A DNA stretch of 64,000 nucleotides from Paenibacillus paridis (lineage in GTDB: Bacteria; Bacillota; Bacilli; Paenibacillales; Paenibacillaceae): NCBI RefSeq assembly GCF_006345825.1, contig NZ_VCIX01000087.1, positions 310,202 through 374,201 of the forward strand, written 5' to 3'. Under the pieces are notes generated by a model. The model ran no database searches, was not told the DNA's origin, and saw only the letters and a list, made by a program, of their open reading frames with translations. The position numbers were made by a program, and so were the translations under genes. Shown here one piece after another: positions 1 to 8,628 of the stretch; position 1 is the stretch's first letter; every line of letters begins with the position of its first letter.

Positions 1-3000
1 CGCTTCCAGCTACCAACTGCTCCGCTCCTACGCTGTTTTCAGCTAGCTTCGCGGAGGTCACGCTTCCGGCTCCCAGCTGTTCCGTTCCTACGCTTCCACC
101 AGCTAGCTTCACGGACGTTACGCTTCCAGCTACCAATTGTTCCGTTCCTACACTGCCTTCCGCTAGCTTCGATGCTGTCACGCTTCCTAACGACAGCTGT
201 TCCGTTCCTACGCTCCCTCCAGCCAGCTTCGCGGAAGTCACACTTCCTTCTGCCAGCTGTTCCGTTCCTACGCTGCCGCTAGCCAGCTTCGCCGATGTCA
301 CGCTTCCTGCCGACAACTGTTCCTCGCCTACGCTTCCACCAGCCAACTTCACGGATGTCACGCTTCCTGTCGCGAGCTGATCCTCTCCTACGCTGCCCTC
401 CGCTAGCTTCACGGACGTCACGCTTCCTGCCGACAGCTGCTCCTCTCCTACACTGCCTTCCGCTAGCTTCGATGCCGTCACGCTTCCTGCCGACAGCTGC
501 TCCTCGCCTACGCTGCCTTCCGCTAATTTCGATGCCGTCACGCTTCCTGCCGACAGCTGTTCCGATCCTACGCTCCCGCCAGCTAGTTTATCCCTCGTCA
601 CGCTTCCGGTCACAAGCTGTTCTGTTCCTACGCTGCCTTCCGCTAGCTTCGATGCCGTCACGCTTCCTGCCGACAGCTGTTCCGTTCCTACGCTCCCACC
701 AGCAAGTTTCTCCGTCGTCACGCTGCCAGTTGCTAACTGACCCGTTCCTACGCTGTTTTCAACTAACTTCTCTGACGTTACGCTTCCGATTGACAACTGA
801 TCCGTTCCTACGCAGCCTTCCGCCAGCTTCTCCGCCGTCACGCTTCCGTTTGCTAACTGATCCGTTCCTACACTTCCACTAGCGAACTTCTCTGACGTTA
901 TGCTTCCAATTGACAACTGGTCCGTTCCTACGCTGCCTTCCGCCAGCTTCTCCGTCGTCACGCTTCCGCTTGCTAATTGATCTGTTCCTACACTGCTTTC
1001 AGCTAACTTCTCTGACGTTACACTTTCAGTTGACAGCTGTTCCGTTCCTACGCTGCCTTGCGCCAGCTTCTCCGTCGTCACGCTTCCGCTTGCTAATTGA
1101 TCTGTTCCTACACTGCTTTCAGCTAACTTCTCTGACGTTACACTTTCAGTTGACAGCTGTTCCGTTCCTACGCTGCCTTGCGCCAGCTTCTCCGTCGTCA
1201 CGCTTCCGCTTGCTAATTGATCTGTTCCTACACTGCTTTCAGCTAACTTCTCTGACGTTACACTTTCAGTTGACAGCTGTTCCGTTCCTACGCTGCCTTG
1301 CGCCAGCTTCTCCGTCGTCACGCTTCCGCTTGCTAATTGATCTGTTCCTACACTGCTTTCAGCTAACTTCTCTGACGTTACACTTTCAGTTGACAGCTGT
1401 TCCGTTCCTACGCTGCCTTGCGCCAGCTTCTCCGTCGTCACGCTTCTTGCCAACAATTGATCCGTTCCAACACTTCCGCCAGCTAGCTTCGCGGACGTGA
1501 CGCTACCGTTTATCAGCTGCCCTGTTCCTATGCTGCCTTCCGCTAGCTTCTCCGTCGTCACGCTTCCTGATGACAGCTGTTCCTCTCCTACGCTCCCAAC
1601 AGCCAACTTCGCCATCGTCACGCTTCCAAATGCAAGTTGTTCCGTTCCTACGCTGCCTTCCACTATTTTCGCCGACGTCACGCTTCCGGTTGAGAGCTGA
1701 TCCGTTCCTACGCAGCCCTCGGCTAGTTTTGCCGAAGTCACGCTTCCTGCGGACAGATGATCCGTTCGTACAGAACCGGCTTCCAATTGCCCGCTTCCGA
1801 TCACGTCCGCCACAAGCTTCTCACGGGTTACTGCGCCATCGTTAAGCTGCTCTGTACGAATACTGTTAGCAGATAATTGCTTGCTGCTGACGGAGCCTTG
1901 CTTTAGCTTGCTGCCCAGAATCGTTTCATCGGCTACTTTATCGAAAGAAAGCACATCGCTTGCCAAATGAGCAAAGGTGATGGTGCCTTTACGGATATGG
2001 TATCCCTGGATCGTATCCGATTTAAGATGCTTGCCCGCAAGTGACTCCAATTGCACATGCTCGCTGGAAACGGAATCCTGCGCAAGCTTATCTCGCGTTA
2101 CCGACTCGTTCTGCAGCGCATTTTCTCCAATGCTGCCAACTGTCAAATGGGCAGCATTGACGGATTTCGGTTGAAGCTGCTTTGAGCTGACAGCAAAATC
2201 AGCAATTTTGTCAGTCGTAACCGCTCCATCAGCAATATGATTCCCTGTAACCGCTCCATGCTGGAGCGCTTCTGCTCCCACAGAACCATTTTTCAGCTGT
2301 ACAGTTCCAATACTTCCCTCGCTTAGCTTCTCCGAAGTAATCGATTCATCCGCCAGATGGGCGTTGTGCACGCTGCTCTGTCCCAAATGAATGCCAAGTA
2401 CAGAGGCAGTGGCCAAATGCCGGCTGTGCACGGCCTCATCAGCAATTTGCTTCGACTGTACTGCCCCGAAAGCAATTTTCGCTGGTGTAACCGAGCCGTC
2501 CTGCAGTGCTTCGCTGACGATCGATTGCTCTGTGAGATGGCTGGCAGTAATGGTTTGCGGTTCAATATGCTCTGGACCGATAGCTGCAACTTGGATATGC
2601 TCGGCAGTTATTGATTTTTTAGCGATATGGGAAGTGGAAACCGCCTGCGGCGCAAGCTTTACGCTTGTGACGCTTCCATCGGCAAGCTTTGCGGTAGAAA
2701 CGCCTAAATCCGTCAACTTATCGGTTGTAACCGACTCCGGCGACAGCTTAAGCGAGTTCACAACATGATCAGCCAAGTGATGCGAGAATACAGCTCCTGG
2801 AGCGATATAGCGCTCGGTCACAGCTCCTTGGGCCAGCTTGTTGCTCGTTACGGAACTATCCTGAAGCTTATCATTATCAACAGCATCCAGCGCAAGATGT
2901 CGTCTCTCGATGATGCCAGACTTCAAGTGTTCGCCTCTCACCGCTTCATCTGAAATGGCTTCCTCGGTAATCGCGCCTGCTGAGAAATGATAAGACCTTA

Positions 3001-4669
3001 ATGATTCCGGCGCCAGCTTCTGGAAGGTCACAATCTCATCCTGCAAGTGCCGCGTTTCAATCGAGCCATTTGCTAAAATGCTGCCGTCAACTGCGCTGTC
3101 GGTAAGCTTGCTTCTTGAAACAGAACCATCCGCCAATTGAGGCATGCCGACTGCCTGAGCGCCAATATGCTCTTCTTTTACCGCGCCTGGAGCCAGCTTC
3201 TGCTCGTCGATGATTCTATTTTGCAAATGTTCGCGAGTAATGGCGTTGTTTGCGATATGCATCGTATTTACTGCATCGGCTGCCAAATGCGAAAACAATA
3301 TCTGCGATTCCGCAATTTTGTCAGAAGTGATGCTGACTGGCCCCAAATGGCGATTGAGCACCGATTCGTTGGCAAGCTTTTGGGCATTCACGCTTTGGTC
3401 GGACAACTTCGATATGGTGATGGAATGGTCAACCAGCTTAATCGTAGATACGGATTGATCGGCAAGCTTTGAAGAATTGACCAAATGATCAGCGAGATGG
3501 TCGCTTGTTATTTGCCCTGCGCCGATGTGTGAGCTTAGAATGGCTGCTGACTGGAGGTGCGACGAAGACACCGATTCGTCCGCCAATTGTACGGCCTCGA
3601 CTGCCTTTGCCTGCAGTTCTCTTGTTCCGATGGCTCCTGCTGCCAGATGATCGGCTTCGATTTCGCCCAGGGCCAAATGCTTTCCCTGTATAACACCTAC
3701 GGCCACATGCTCTGCTAATATAACGCCTGGCTTTAAATGTTCAGCGGTTATCGTATCCGCTGTGATCTTCTCGCTGGTAACAGCGCCATTGCGGATTTTG
3801 GATTCCGTAACGGCTCCTTCTGCCAGCTTCGAATTATTAATAATGTCATTGGCCAAATTATCCGGCCGAATCGTCCCGCTTTTGATTTTGTCAGCGGTAA
3901 TCGCTTGATCGGCAAGCAGCTCTGTCGTCACGAGAAACGACTTCAAATGCTTCGATTCAATGGAGCCTTCTGCAAATTTATCCGTGCTGATTGTTCGATC
4001 AGCCAGTTTCTCGGACGTGATGCTGCCATCATGCAGCTTACTCCCCGTAATGGAATGATCCAGCAGTTTATCGCCAGATATTGCATTGCTTATTAAGTGC
4101 TCGCCTGTAATGGATTCGTTAGCGATTTTGCTCGAGTTGACCGAACCGTTAGCCAAATGTATGCTCTGAATGGCATAATCCGCCAACGCCTCTGCCTGCA
4201 CACTGCCCGCGGCCAGCTTCGTACTGTCGATAGCCCCAGGCGCAATTTTTTCTGCCGTCACGGTCCAATCCACCAAATCATCGGTATAAATGAATCCCGC
4301 TGGTCCTTCAGGTTCCTTCTTTTCTTCGATTTTTTCCAGCTTCTCTTCCAAGCTAAGCTCCTCAATCTGTTCCACCAGCTCATCAATGGCTGCCTGTTCT
4401 TCCTGCTCAACGGAGGCCAGCTCGTTGTAGACCAGATCAGCTTCTTCCAACTCCACTGGAGGTTCGAGAACAGACATTACGGCGTTAATACTCGCCTTCG
4501 TTTCTTCTTCATCCGGCTTTGTTATGGATGTTTTAGCTGCATTCACTAATGCTGCAGCTTTCTTCTTATTCAAATCATCCAGCCACTTTAACTCGGAAGC
4601 ATTCGGATTATCAACATAAAAAAGCGGCTTTCGCCCCTTCGGGCTCTTCCCTTTTCTGCTTTTCGTCAT
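1..4669 (-). CDS. giant decapeptide-repeat protein (WIAG-tail type), C-terminus outside window
   Basis: This open frame starts at ATG 4669 behind AAGGAGAGGA and stays open to the left edge (about 1,556 codons seen). Residues 1-120 are a charged, Lys/Glu-rich head with no signal peptide. From about residue 125 the protein is a nearly unbroken run of 20-residue units, each two decapeptides of the form GSVTSEKLAE-GSVGTEQLA. The first half is divergent and the half near the left edge is highly regular, as in recently expanded repeats. Similar T-x-x-K-[IL]-A-[DE]-[GN] repeats occur in phage tail fibres and in Paenibacillus proteins carrying a C-terminal WIAG-tail domain; that domain would lie outside the window, so the family name is inference. 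A surface or spore-surface fibre is likely. All plus-strand frames in 295-4549 are shadows of this gene. Confidence 0.85.
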   Translation of the reverse strand, partial: MTKSRKGKSPKGRKPLFYVDNPNASELKWLDDLNKKKAAALVNAAKTSITKPDEEETKASINAVMSVLEPPVELEEADLVYNELASVEQEEQAAIDELVEQIEELSLEEKLEKIEEKKEPEGPAGFIYTDDLVDWTVTAEKIAPGAIDSTKLAAGSVQAEALADYAIQSIHLANGSVNSSKIANESITGEHLISNAISGDKLLDHSITGSKLHDGSITSEKLADRTISTDKFAEGSIESKHLKSFLVTTELLADQAITADKIKSGTIRPDNLANDIINNSKLAEGAVTESKIRNGAVTSEKITADTITAEHLKPGVILAEHVAVGVIQGKHLALGEIEADHLAAGAIGTRELQAKAVEAVQLADESVSSSHLQSAAILSSHIGAGQITSDHLADHLVNSSKLADQSVSTIKLVDHSITISKLSDQSVNAQKLANESVLNRHLGPVSITSDKIAESQILFSHLAADAVNTMHIANNAITREHLQNRIIDEQKLAPGAVKEEHIGAQAVGMPQLADGSVSRSKLTDSAVDGSILANGSIETRHLQDEIVTFQKLAPESLRSYHFSAGAITEEAISDEAVRGEHLKSGIIERRHLALDAVDNDKLQDSSVTSNKLAQGAVTERYIAPGAVFSHHLADHVVNSLKLSPESVTTDKLTDLGVSTAKLADGSVTSVKLAPQAVSTSHIAKKSITAEHIQVAAIGPEHIEPQTITASHLTEQSIVSEALQDGSVTPAKIAFGAVQSKQIADEAVHSRHLATASVLGIHLGQSSVHNAHLADESITSEKLSEGSIGTVQLKNGSVGAEALQHGAVTGNHIADGAVTTDKIADFAVSSKQLQPKSVNAAHLTVGSIGENALQNESVTRDKLAQDSVSSEHVQLESLAGKHLKSDTIQGYHIRKGTITFAHLASDVLSFDKVADETILGSKLKQGSVSSKQLSANSIRTEQLNDGAVTREKLVADVIGSGQLEAGSVRTDHLSAGSVTSAKLAEGCVGTDQLSTGSVTSAKIVEGSVGTEQLAFGSVTMAKLAVGSVGEEQLSSGSVTTEKLAEGSIGTGQLINGSVTSAKLAGGSVGTDQLLARSVTTEKLAQGSVGTEQLSTESVTSEKLAESSVGTDQLASGSVTTEKLAQGSVGTEQLSTESVTSEKLAESSVGTDQLASGSVTTEKLAQGSVGTEQLSTESVTSEKLAESSVGTDQLASGSVTTEKLAQGSVGTEQLSTESVTSEKLAESSVGTDQLASGSVTTEKLAEGSVGTDQLSIGSITSEKFASGSVGTDQLANGSVTAEKLAEGCVGTDQLSIGSVTSEKLVENSVGTGQLATGSVTTEKLAGGSVGTEQLSAGSVTASKLAEGSVGTEQLVTGSVTRDKLAGGSVGSEQLSAGSVTASKLAEGSVGEEQLSAGSVTASKLAEGSVGEEQLSAGSVTSVKLAEGSVGEDQLATGSVTSVKLAGGSVGEEQLSAGSVTSAKLASGSVGTEQLAEGSVTSAKLAGGSVGTEQLSLGSVTASKLAEGSVGTEQLVAGSVTSVKLAGGSVGTEQLGAGSVTSAKLAENSVGAEQLVAGS
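961..1440. repeat. four perfect 120-bp tandem repeats inside the giant gene
   Basis: The 120-bp unit beginning at 961 recurs without a single difference at 1081, 1201 and 1321. Each unit encodes two 20-residue repeats. Flanking 60-bp units (for example 901-960 and 1441-1500) are similar but diverged, so these four copies are a recent in-frame amplification. Copy number here may vary between strains or be collapsed in short-read assemblies. Confidence 0.95.
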
Positions 4670-4853
4670 AGTCCTCTCCTTCTCCCACCTGAAATGTCAT
4701 AGGTAATATATGCACCTACCCATGGGCTGGCTACTCGTTAGGATGACATTTATCCGCCCGCAGCCTTGGCAGCAAACCAAGATGAAACGGCTTTGCCGTC
4801 CTTTGGCGGCAATGTAGAGAAGGGATAATGAAATAATATCCTCACCTATATTT
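4670..4853 (-). other. structured 5' leader of the giant repeat gene
   Basis: Read on the minus strand, this leader can fold several short hairpins before the ribosome binding site: ACGGC-AAA-GCCGT (near 4785), CTTGG...CCAAG (near 4770) and GGAT...ATCC (near 4744). There is also an imperfect AGGT...ACCT element around 4700-4717. I cannot assign it to a riboswitch class. It may simply be a structured untranslated leader or hold the promoter. Confidence 0.35.
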
Positions 4854-4886
4854 CAAAAAAAACCGCCGGAGCACACTGCTCCGGCG
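4854..4886 (-). terminator. intrinsic terminator of the siderophore permease operon
   Basis: A perfect 10-bp stem (CGCCGGAGCA / TGCTCCGGCG, 3-nt loop) is followed on the minus strand by a run of eight or more T. It lies 24 bp after the stop of the second permease, so it ends the minus-strand permease operon. Confidence 0.9.
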
Positions 4887-4909
4887 ATTAGAATAAAGAT
4901 CTATTTAGG

Positions 4910-5941
4910 TTATTTCGATCGTGATAGCAAATATAAGAAGTAAGGCGCACCAATGACCGCAACGACAATACCCGTCGGAATTTCATTTGGCTGGAATGCC
5001 CAGCGTGCCAGCGTATCCGCTACGATAACAAGCAACCCGCCTACGAATGCCGATGCAGGAATGAGTGCCTGATGCTGCGGGCCAACAAGCCTTCTGGCCA
5101 AATGCGGTGCAATTAGACCAACGAAGCCAATGCCGCCGCCTACAGCGACGCAAGAACCTGCTAACCCGACAGCAGCCGCAAGCAGCCATGCTCTTTCTTT
5201 GTTCACTTCCGCGCCTAGGCCAACGGCCATTTGATCCCCCAAGTTCAAGGCATTCAAGGCTTTCGCCTTATACATCACGAATGGAAAAATAACAATGAGC
5301 CATGGCAGCAGGGCCAGGACATACTTCCAGTTGGTTCCCCAAATGCTTCCCGCCATCCATACGGCGAAAAATTGATATTTTTCAGGCGTCAGACGCAAAA
5401 TTAAAATTTGCATGGCCGCGCCGATGCCGGCCGCTACAGCAATACCAACAAGGATCATCCTTGTCGGTAATAAACCGCGATGCCGTTTATACGAAAGAAT
5501 AAATATAAGCAATGCAGTGAGTGAAGCGCCAATCATCGCAAGAAACGGCATTAGAAAGATGGAACCTTTTTGCGTAGTAGGATAGAAAGAAATAAACATA
5601 ATAACGGCAAGTCCAGCCCCCGCGTTAATGCCAAGCAAACCAGGATCGGCTAGCGGGTTGCGCGACAAGCCTTGGATAATGCAGCCGGAGACGGCAAAGC
5701 CTGCTCCGATCAGGATCGAAATAACGATACGCGGCAGCCGAAAATCAAAGAGAATCAGCTCTTGCTTGGCAGTACCGTAACCAAATAAAGTTTTGAATAC
5801 ATCGAGTGGCGCTAAACGGATATAGCCCGTATTCATACTAATGATAAAAGAAATAACGATCAATGTGCTGAGCACGGACATCACAAGAACGGCACGCTTT
5901 CTTCTACGCTGCTCGGTAGCGGTTATATACAAGGTATCCAT
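4910..5941 (-). CDS. FecCD-family iron-siderophore ABC transporter permease (second of pair)
   Basis: This 343-residue membrane protein has about nine or ten hydrophobic segments. It carries FecCD hallmarks: GCIIQGLSRNPLADPGLLG near residue 90, the cytoplasmic coupling region near LGDQMAVGLG, and GFVGLIAPHLARRLVG near residue 275, which docks with the ATPase. The family forms the membrane channel of BtuCD-type importers for ferric siderophores, haem or cobalamin. It starts 2 bp after the preceding permease stop, so the two are translated as one unit and probably form a heterodimer. No ATPase or substrate-binding gene lies nearby, so those partners must be encoded elsewhere. Length is normal for the family. 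Confidence 0.93.
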   Translation of the reverse strand: MDTLYITATEQRRRKRAVLVMSVLSTLIVISFIISMNTGYIRLAPLDVFKTLFGYGTAKQELILFDFRLPRIVISILIGAGFAVSGCIIQGLSRNPLADPGLLGINAGAGLAVIMFISFYPTTQKGSIFLMPFLAMIGASLTALLIFILSYKRHRGLLPTRMILVGIAVAAGIGAAMQILILRLTPEKYQFFAVWMAGSIWGTNWKYVLALLPWLIVIFPFVMYKAKALNALNLGDQMAVGLGAEVNKERAWLLAAAVGLAGSCVAVGGGIGFVGLIAPHLARRLVGPQHQALIPASAFVGGLLVIVADTLARWAFQPNEIPTGIVVAVIGAPYFLYLLSRSK

Positions 5942-5943
5942 GC

Positions 5944-6984
5944 CTATTCCCCCTTCATTTTCGTAACAAGATAGAGGAAGAACGGCACACCAAGGACAGC
6001 GATGATCACACCAATAGCTACTTCCTGCGGCGGATTAATGATACGCCCGCCAATATCAGCCAGCACCATCAGCAGGCTCCCGAGAACGGCCGAGCAAGGA
6101 ATAATCCAGCGGTAGTCCACCCCAACAAGAAAACGCGAAATATGCGGAATAATCAAGCCAACGAAACCAATGGAGCCAACGGCAGATACAGCCGTACCCG
6201 CCAGCAGCAAGACGATAATGACGCCAGCTGCTTTGACGAGTCCAGTTCGTTGACCAAGCCCCGCAGCTACGTCATCGCCTAAGCTCAGCAGCGTGATCGA
6301 TCGGGATAAAACCATGGCAGCTATCAAACCACCAAGCACCCATGGAGAAACGATTTGGATTTGCAGCCATTTCGTACCTGCTACGCCGCCGGCATACCAA
6401 AAAGCCAAATCTTGGCCGATTTTAAAATAGATTGCGATACCTTCCGTAATGGCAAGCAACAGAGCGCCTACAGCTGCTCCGGCAAGAGTGAGTCGCACAG
6501 GGGTTAACCCCCCCTTGGCCAAAGAGCCGATACCGTACACAAGTCCCATGGAAACCGCGGCACCAAGAAAACAGACAAACATAAGTCCAAGATAGGATAT
6601 TGACGGGAAAAACGCAAAACAAAGAGCCAGCATGAAGCCTGCGCCTGCGTTAATGCCAAGCAAGCTGGAATCTGCCAGAGGATTTCGGGTCATGCCCTGC
6701 ATGACAGAGCCTGATACGGCAAATGCAGCTCCGACTAAGGCGGCAGCAATCGCGCGCGGCATCCGAAGCTCTTTAATAATCTGGTGTTGAATATTATCCG
6801 TATTAAAGTGGAAGACAGCTTCCCAAACGGTAGAGAGGCTTATGTCCGCCGCGCCGACCGAAATAGAAACGGCCAGGGACAAAATAAGCGCAGCGATCCC
6901 TCCAAACAAAATGATGGTGGCCGTAAGGGGCCTAGTGCGCAGCTTCGTACCAGCCAGCGCTTTTGCGTTCATTGGAGAAGACAT
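5944..6984 (-). CDS. FecCD-family iron-siderophore ABC transporter permease (first of pair)
   Basis: This 346-residue polytopic protein shows the same FecCD signatures as its downstream partner: SVMQGMTRNPLADSSLLG near residue 95, LSLGDDVAAGLG, and VGLIIPHISRFLVG near residue 280. It is the first gene after a Fur-box promoter at 7102-7149, so iron limitation should induce it. The start at 6984 has only a weak Shine-Dalgarno (AAAGGTAG); an alternative is the Met at residue 5. With the next gene it would form the permease pair of a siderophore importer; the ligand cannot be told from the sequence. Confidence 0.92.
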   Translation of the reverse strand: MSSPMNAKALAGTKLRTRPLTATIILFGGIAALILSLAVSISVGAADISLSTVWEAVFHFNTDNIQHQIIKELRMPRAIAAALVGAAFAVSGSVMQGMTRNPLADSSLLGINAGAGFMLALCFAFFPSISYLGLMFVCFLGAAVSMGLVYGIGSLAKGGLTPVRLTLAGAAVGALLLAITEGIAIYFKIGQDLAFWYAGGVAGTKWLQIQIVSPWVLGGLIAAMVLSRSITLLSLGDDVAAGLGQRTGLVKAAGVIIVLLLAGTAVSAVGSIGFVGLIIPHISRFLVGVDYRWIIPCSAVLGSLLMVLADIGGRIINPPQEVAIGVIIAVLGVPFFLYLVTKMKGE

Positions 6985-7101
6985 CGTTTAACTACCTTTC
7001 TGTATGTATACTTGGGATGAATTAGCACCGGGACAACTCGTTCAATTCCATGTTCCGGATGGTAGAGCTCTTTCAAGGCATAAAAAAAACCCCGCTACAC
7101 T

Positions 7102-7149
7102 GATAACGATTCTCGTTTTCAATATAGCAGATTTTTATTTATTTTTCAA
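7102..7149 (-). promoter_or_regulatory. Fur-box promoter of the siderophore permease operon
   Basis: On the minus strand -35 TTGAAA (7144-7149) and -10 TATATT (7121-7126) are separated by exactly 17 bp. Immediately downstream at 7102-7120 lies a 19-bp Fur box that matches GATAATGATAATCATTATC at 15 of 19 positions. Fur bound there would cover the transcription start, giving iron repression. The leader from here to the first permease is about 115 bp. Confidence 0.85.
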
Positions 7150-7233
7150 TGAAATAAATAAGTCATTCCAATGACAAGTAGGAACAATTAACTATACATC
7201 GTGCTGTCTCTCTCCACTCATTCAAAGCGACAG

Positions 7234-7262
7234 AAAAAAAAACCGCCCGGCAAAGGAGCGGT
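7234..7262 (-). terminator. intrinsic terminator downstream of the glycosyltransferase
   Basis: On the minus strand ACCGCTC pairs with GGGCGGT (one G-U pair), followed by nine T. It lies about 130 bp beyond the glycosyltransferase stop at 7390. The gap between holds only a 14-bp palindrome CTGAGCATGCTCAG at 7293-7306; I see no gene there. Confidence 0.65.
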
Positions 7263-7389
7263 CGAAAAGCATCGTCAAGCGCGCAGCGCGTGCTGAGCAT
7301 GCTCAGTACGTATCGTTTGCATAATATTCCCTATTAACTGAGGTTTCTGCTTAATAGCACTATGCTGCATTTTAAATCATATACCCTCG

Positions 7390-8547
7390 CTATAATCCGC
7401 TTTCCTTAAGCAGCTTTATCCAGCGATCGGCGGTATGCCTCCAGGTAAACGTCTGCTCCACTCGCTCCCTGCTGCGTTTGCCCAGTTTCTGGCGCAGCTG
7501 TTTATCGTGAAGCAGCTGATTCAGCCTCTCCCGGAGCTCAGGCTCAACGCGACTTGGATTAACCAAATAACCTGTTTCGCCATTCCGAATAATCTCCTTC
7601 ATGCCGCCCGCCCGCGTAGCGATGACAGGAATTCCGCAAGACATAGCTTCCACATTTACAAGCCCAAACGCCTCGCGCTGTCCGGATGGAACGACCGCAA
7701 TATCTGCAGAGAGCATCCAGCCCGGCACCTCCGAATGCGGCACATACGGAACAAACCGCACATGGCCAGGACTTTTGCGTCCAAGCCTCTCAAGCTTGCG
7801 GGCATATGCGGTTTTGCGATGCGAGCCGTAAAAAGGGCTTCCGACTATAACGACCATGAGCTCCGGGTGGCTCTTGGCAAGCTGCGGCACAATGTTCAGC
7901 AGGTGATGCACCCCTTTAAGGGGAATGAGTCTACCCATAAACAGAACGACTTTTTTGCCCTGGAGGCCTCTCTTTTGACGCAGCCTCTCCCGTATTGCGG
8001 CACCATCAGCCGAAAATTGAGAAGGAAAACGTGCGGTTTCAACCCCAGGATAAATGACACGGACCTTCGCAGCCGTTTCAGGAGCTTTTGACACAACGAT
8101 TCTTCGGAGGAACTCGCTGTTGACAATAATTTTATCCGCTGCCTTAAAGCATTGATGCAGCTTGGCAGGCGAAATATAAGAAGGGGAAATAAAGGTGGAG
8201 GAATGCAAATAAAGCCATACTCGCTTGCCTGGATTCATTTTCTTCATCGTCAGCACGAATTGCGGCCGATTCTCCACATCAATGACATGAGGCGAAAAAC
8301 GTTTAACCGCCTGTCCTACCTCATAAATATAGCGCTGCTTGCTGCCGGCTGAAAACCGTTCACAAACAACGCCATTAAATTGTCCTAAGCGGGGCAGCCG
8401 CTTGCTTAATCTTCCAAAAATTCGGGGCTCCGCATAAGGCTTCAGCAGCGGAGCAAACTTTTCCACCACCCGCTCAACGGAACTGCTCCCAGAAGATGGG
8501 ATAGGAAATGAACCCGGGGTGACAATTGCTACTCTCGTGGGTGCCAT
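7390..8547 (-). CDS. family 4 glycosyltransferase
   Basis: A 385-residue GT-B fold protein. The N-terminal half begins with a Rossmann-type strand (VAIVTPGSFP). The C-terminal nucleotide-sugar domain contains VVLFMGRLIPLKGVHH near residue 200 and the E-x7-E motif EAFGLVNVE near residue 300, followed by SCGIPVIATRAGG, all typical of GT4 retaining transferases. It is cytoplasmic, with no membrane segment. GT4 enzymes of this length in Bacillales include spore-coat (CotSA-like) and cell-surface polysaccharide enzymes; the acceptor here is unknown. An AGGAGG lies 11 nt before the ATG. It stands alone with its own terminator. Confidence 0.88.
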   Translation of the reverse strand: MAPTRVAIVTPGSFPIPSSGSSSVERVVEKFAPLLKPYAEPRIFGRLSKRLPRLGQFNGVVCERFSAGSKQRYIYEVGQAVKRFSPHVIDVENRPQFVLTMKKMNPGKRVWLYLHSSTFISPSYISPAKLHQCFKAADKIIVNSEFLRRIVVSKAPETAAKVRVIYPGVETARFPSQFSADGAAIRERLRQKRGLQGKKVVLFMGRLIPLKGVHHLLNIVPQLAKSHPELMVVIVGSPFYGSHRKTAYARKLERLGRKSPGHVRFVPYVPHSEVPGWMLSADIAVVPSGQREAFGLVNVEAMSCGIPVIATRAGGMKEIIRNGETGYLVNPSRVEPELRERLNQLLHDKQLRQKLGKRSRERVEQTFTWRHTADRWIKLLKESGL

Positions 8548-8628
8548 TGATTCGAATGCCTCCTATATGAACTGCTATTTTGCAGTATCATACGCTTTGG
8601 CCATTCTCTTTGACAGGGCACCAAGAAG

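Noticed and set aside
1-1800. Regular 60-bp periodic repeats resembling a CRISPR array
   Set aside because: There are no unique spacers; every unit is coding and in frame, and no cas genes are present.
295-3472. Long plus-strand open frames rich in Arg/Ser/Leu (for example 295-882 and 910-1500)
   Set aside because: They are antisense shadows of the 60-bp periodic giant gene on the minus strand, which has a proper start and ribosome binding site.
4740-4840. Possible class I c-di-GMP riboswitch (GGACGGCAAAGCC resembles GGACGCAAAGCC)
   Set aside because: An extra base breaks the core and the other conserved blocks of the aptamer are missing.
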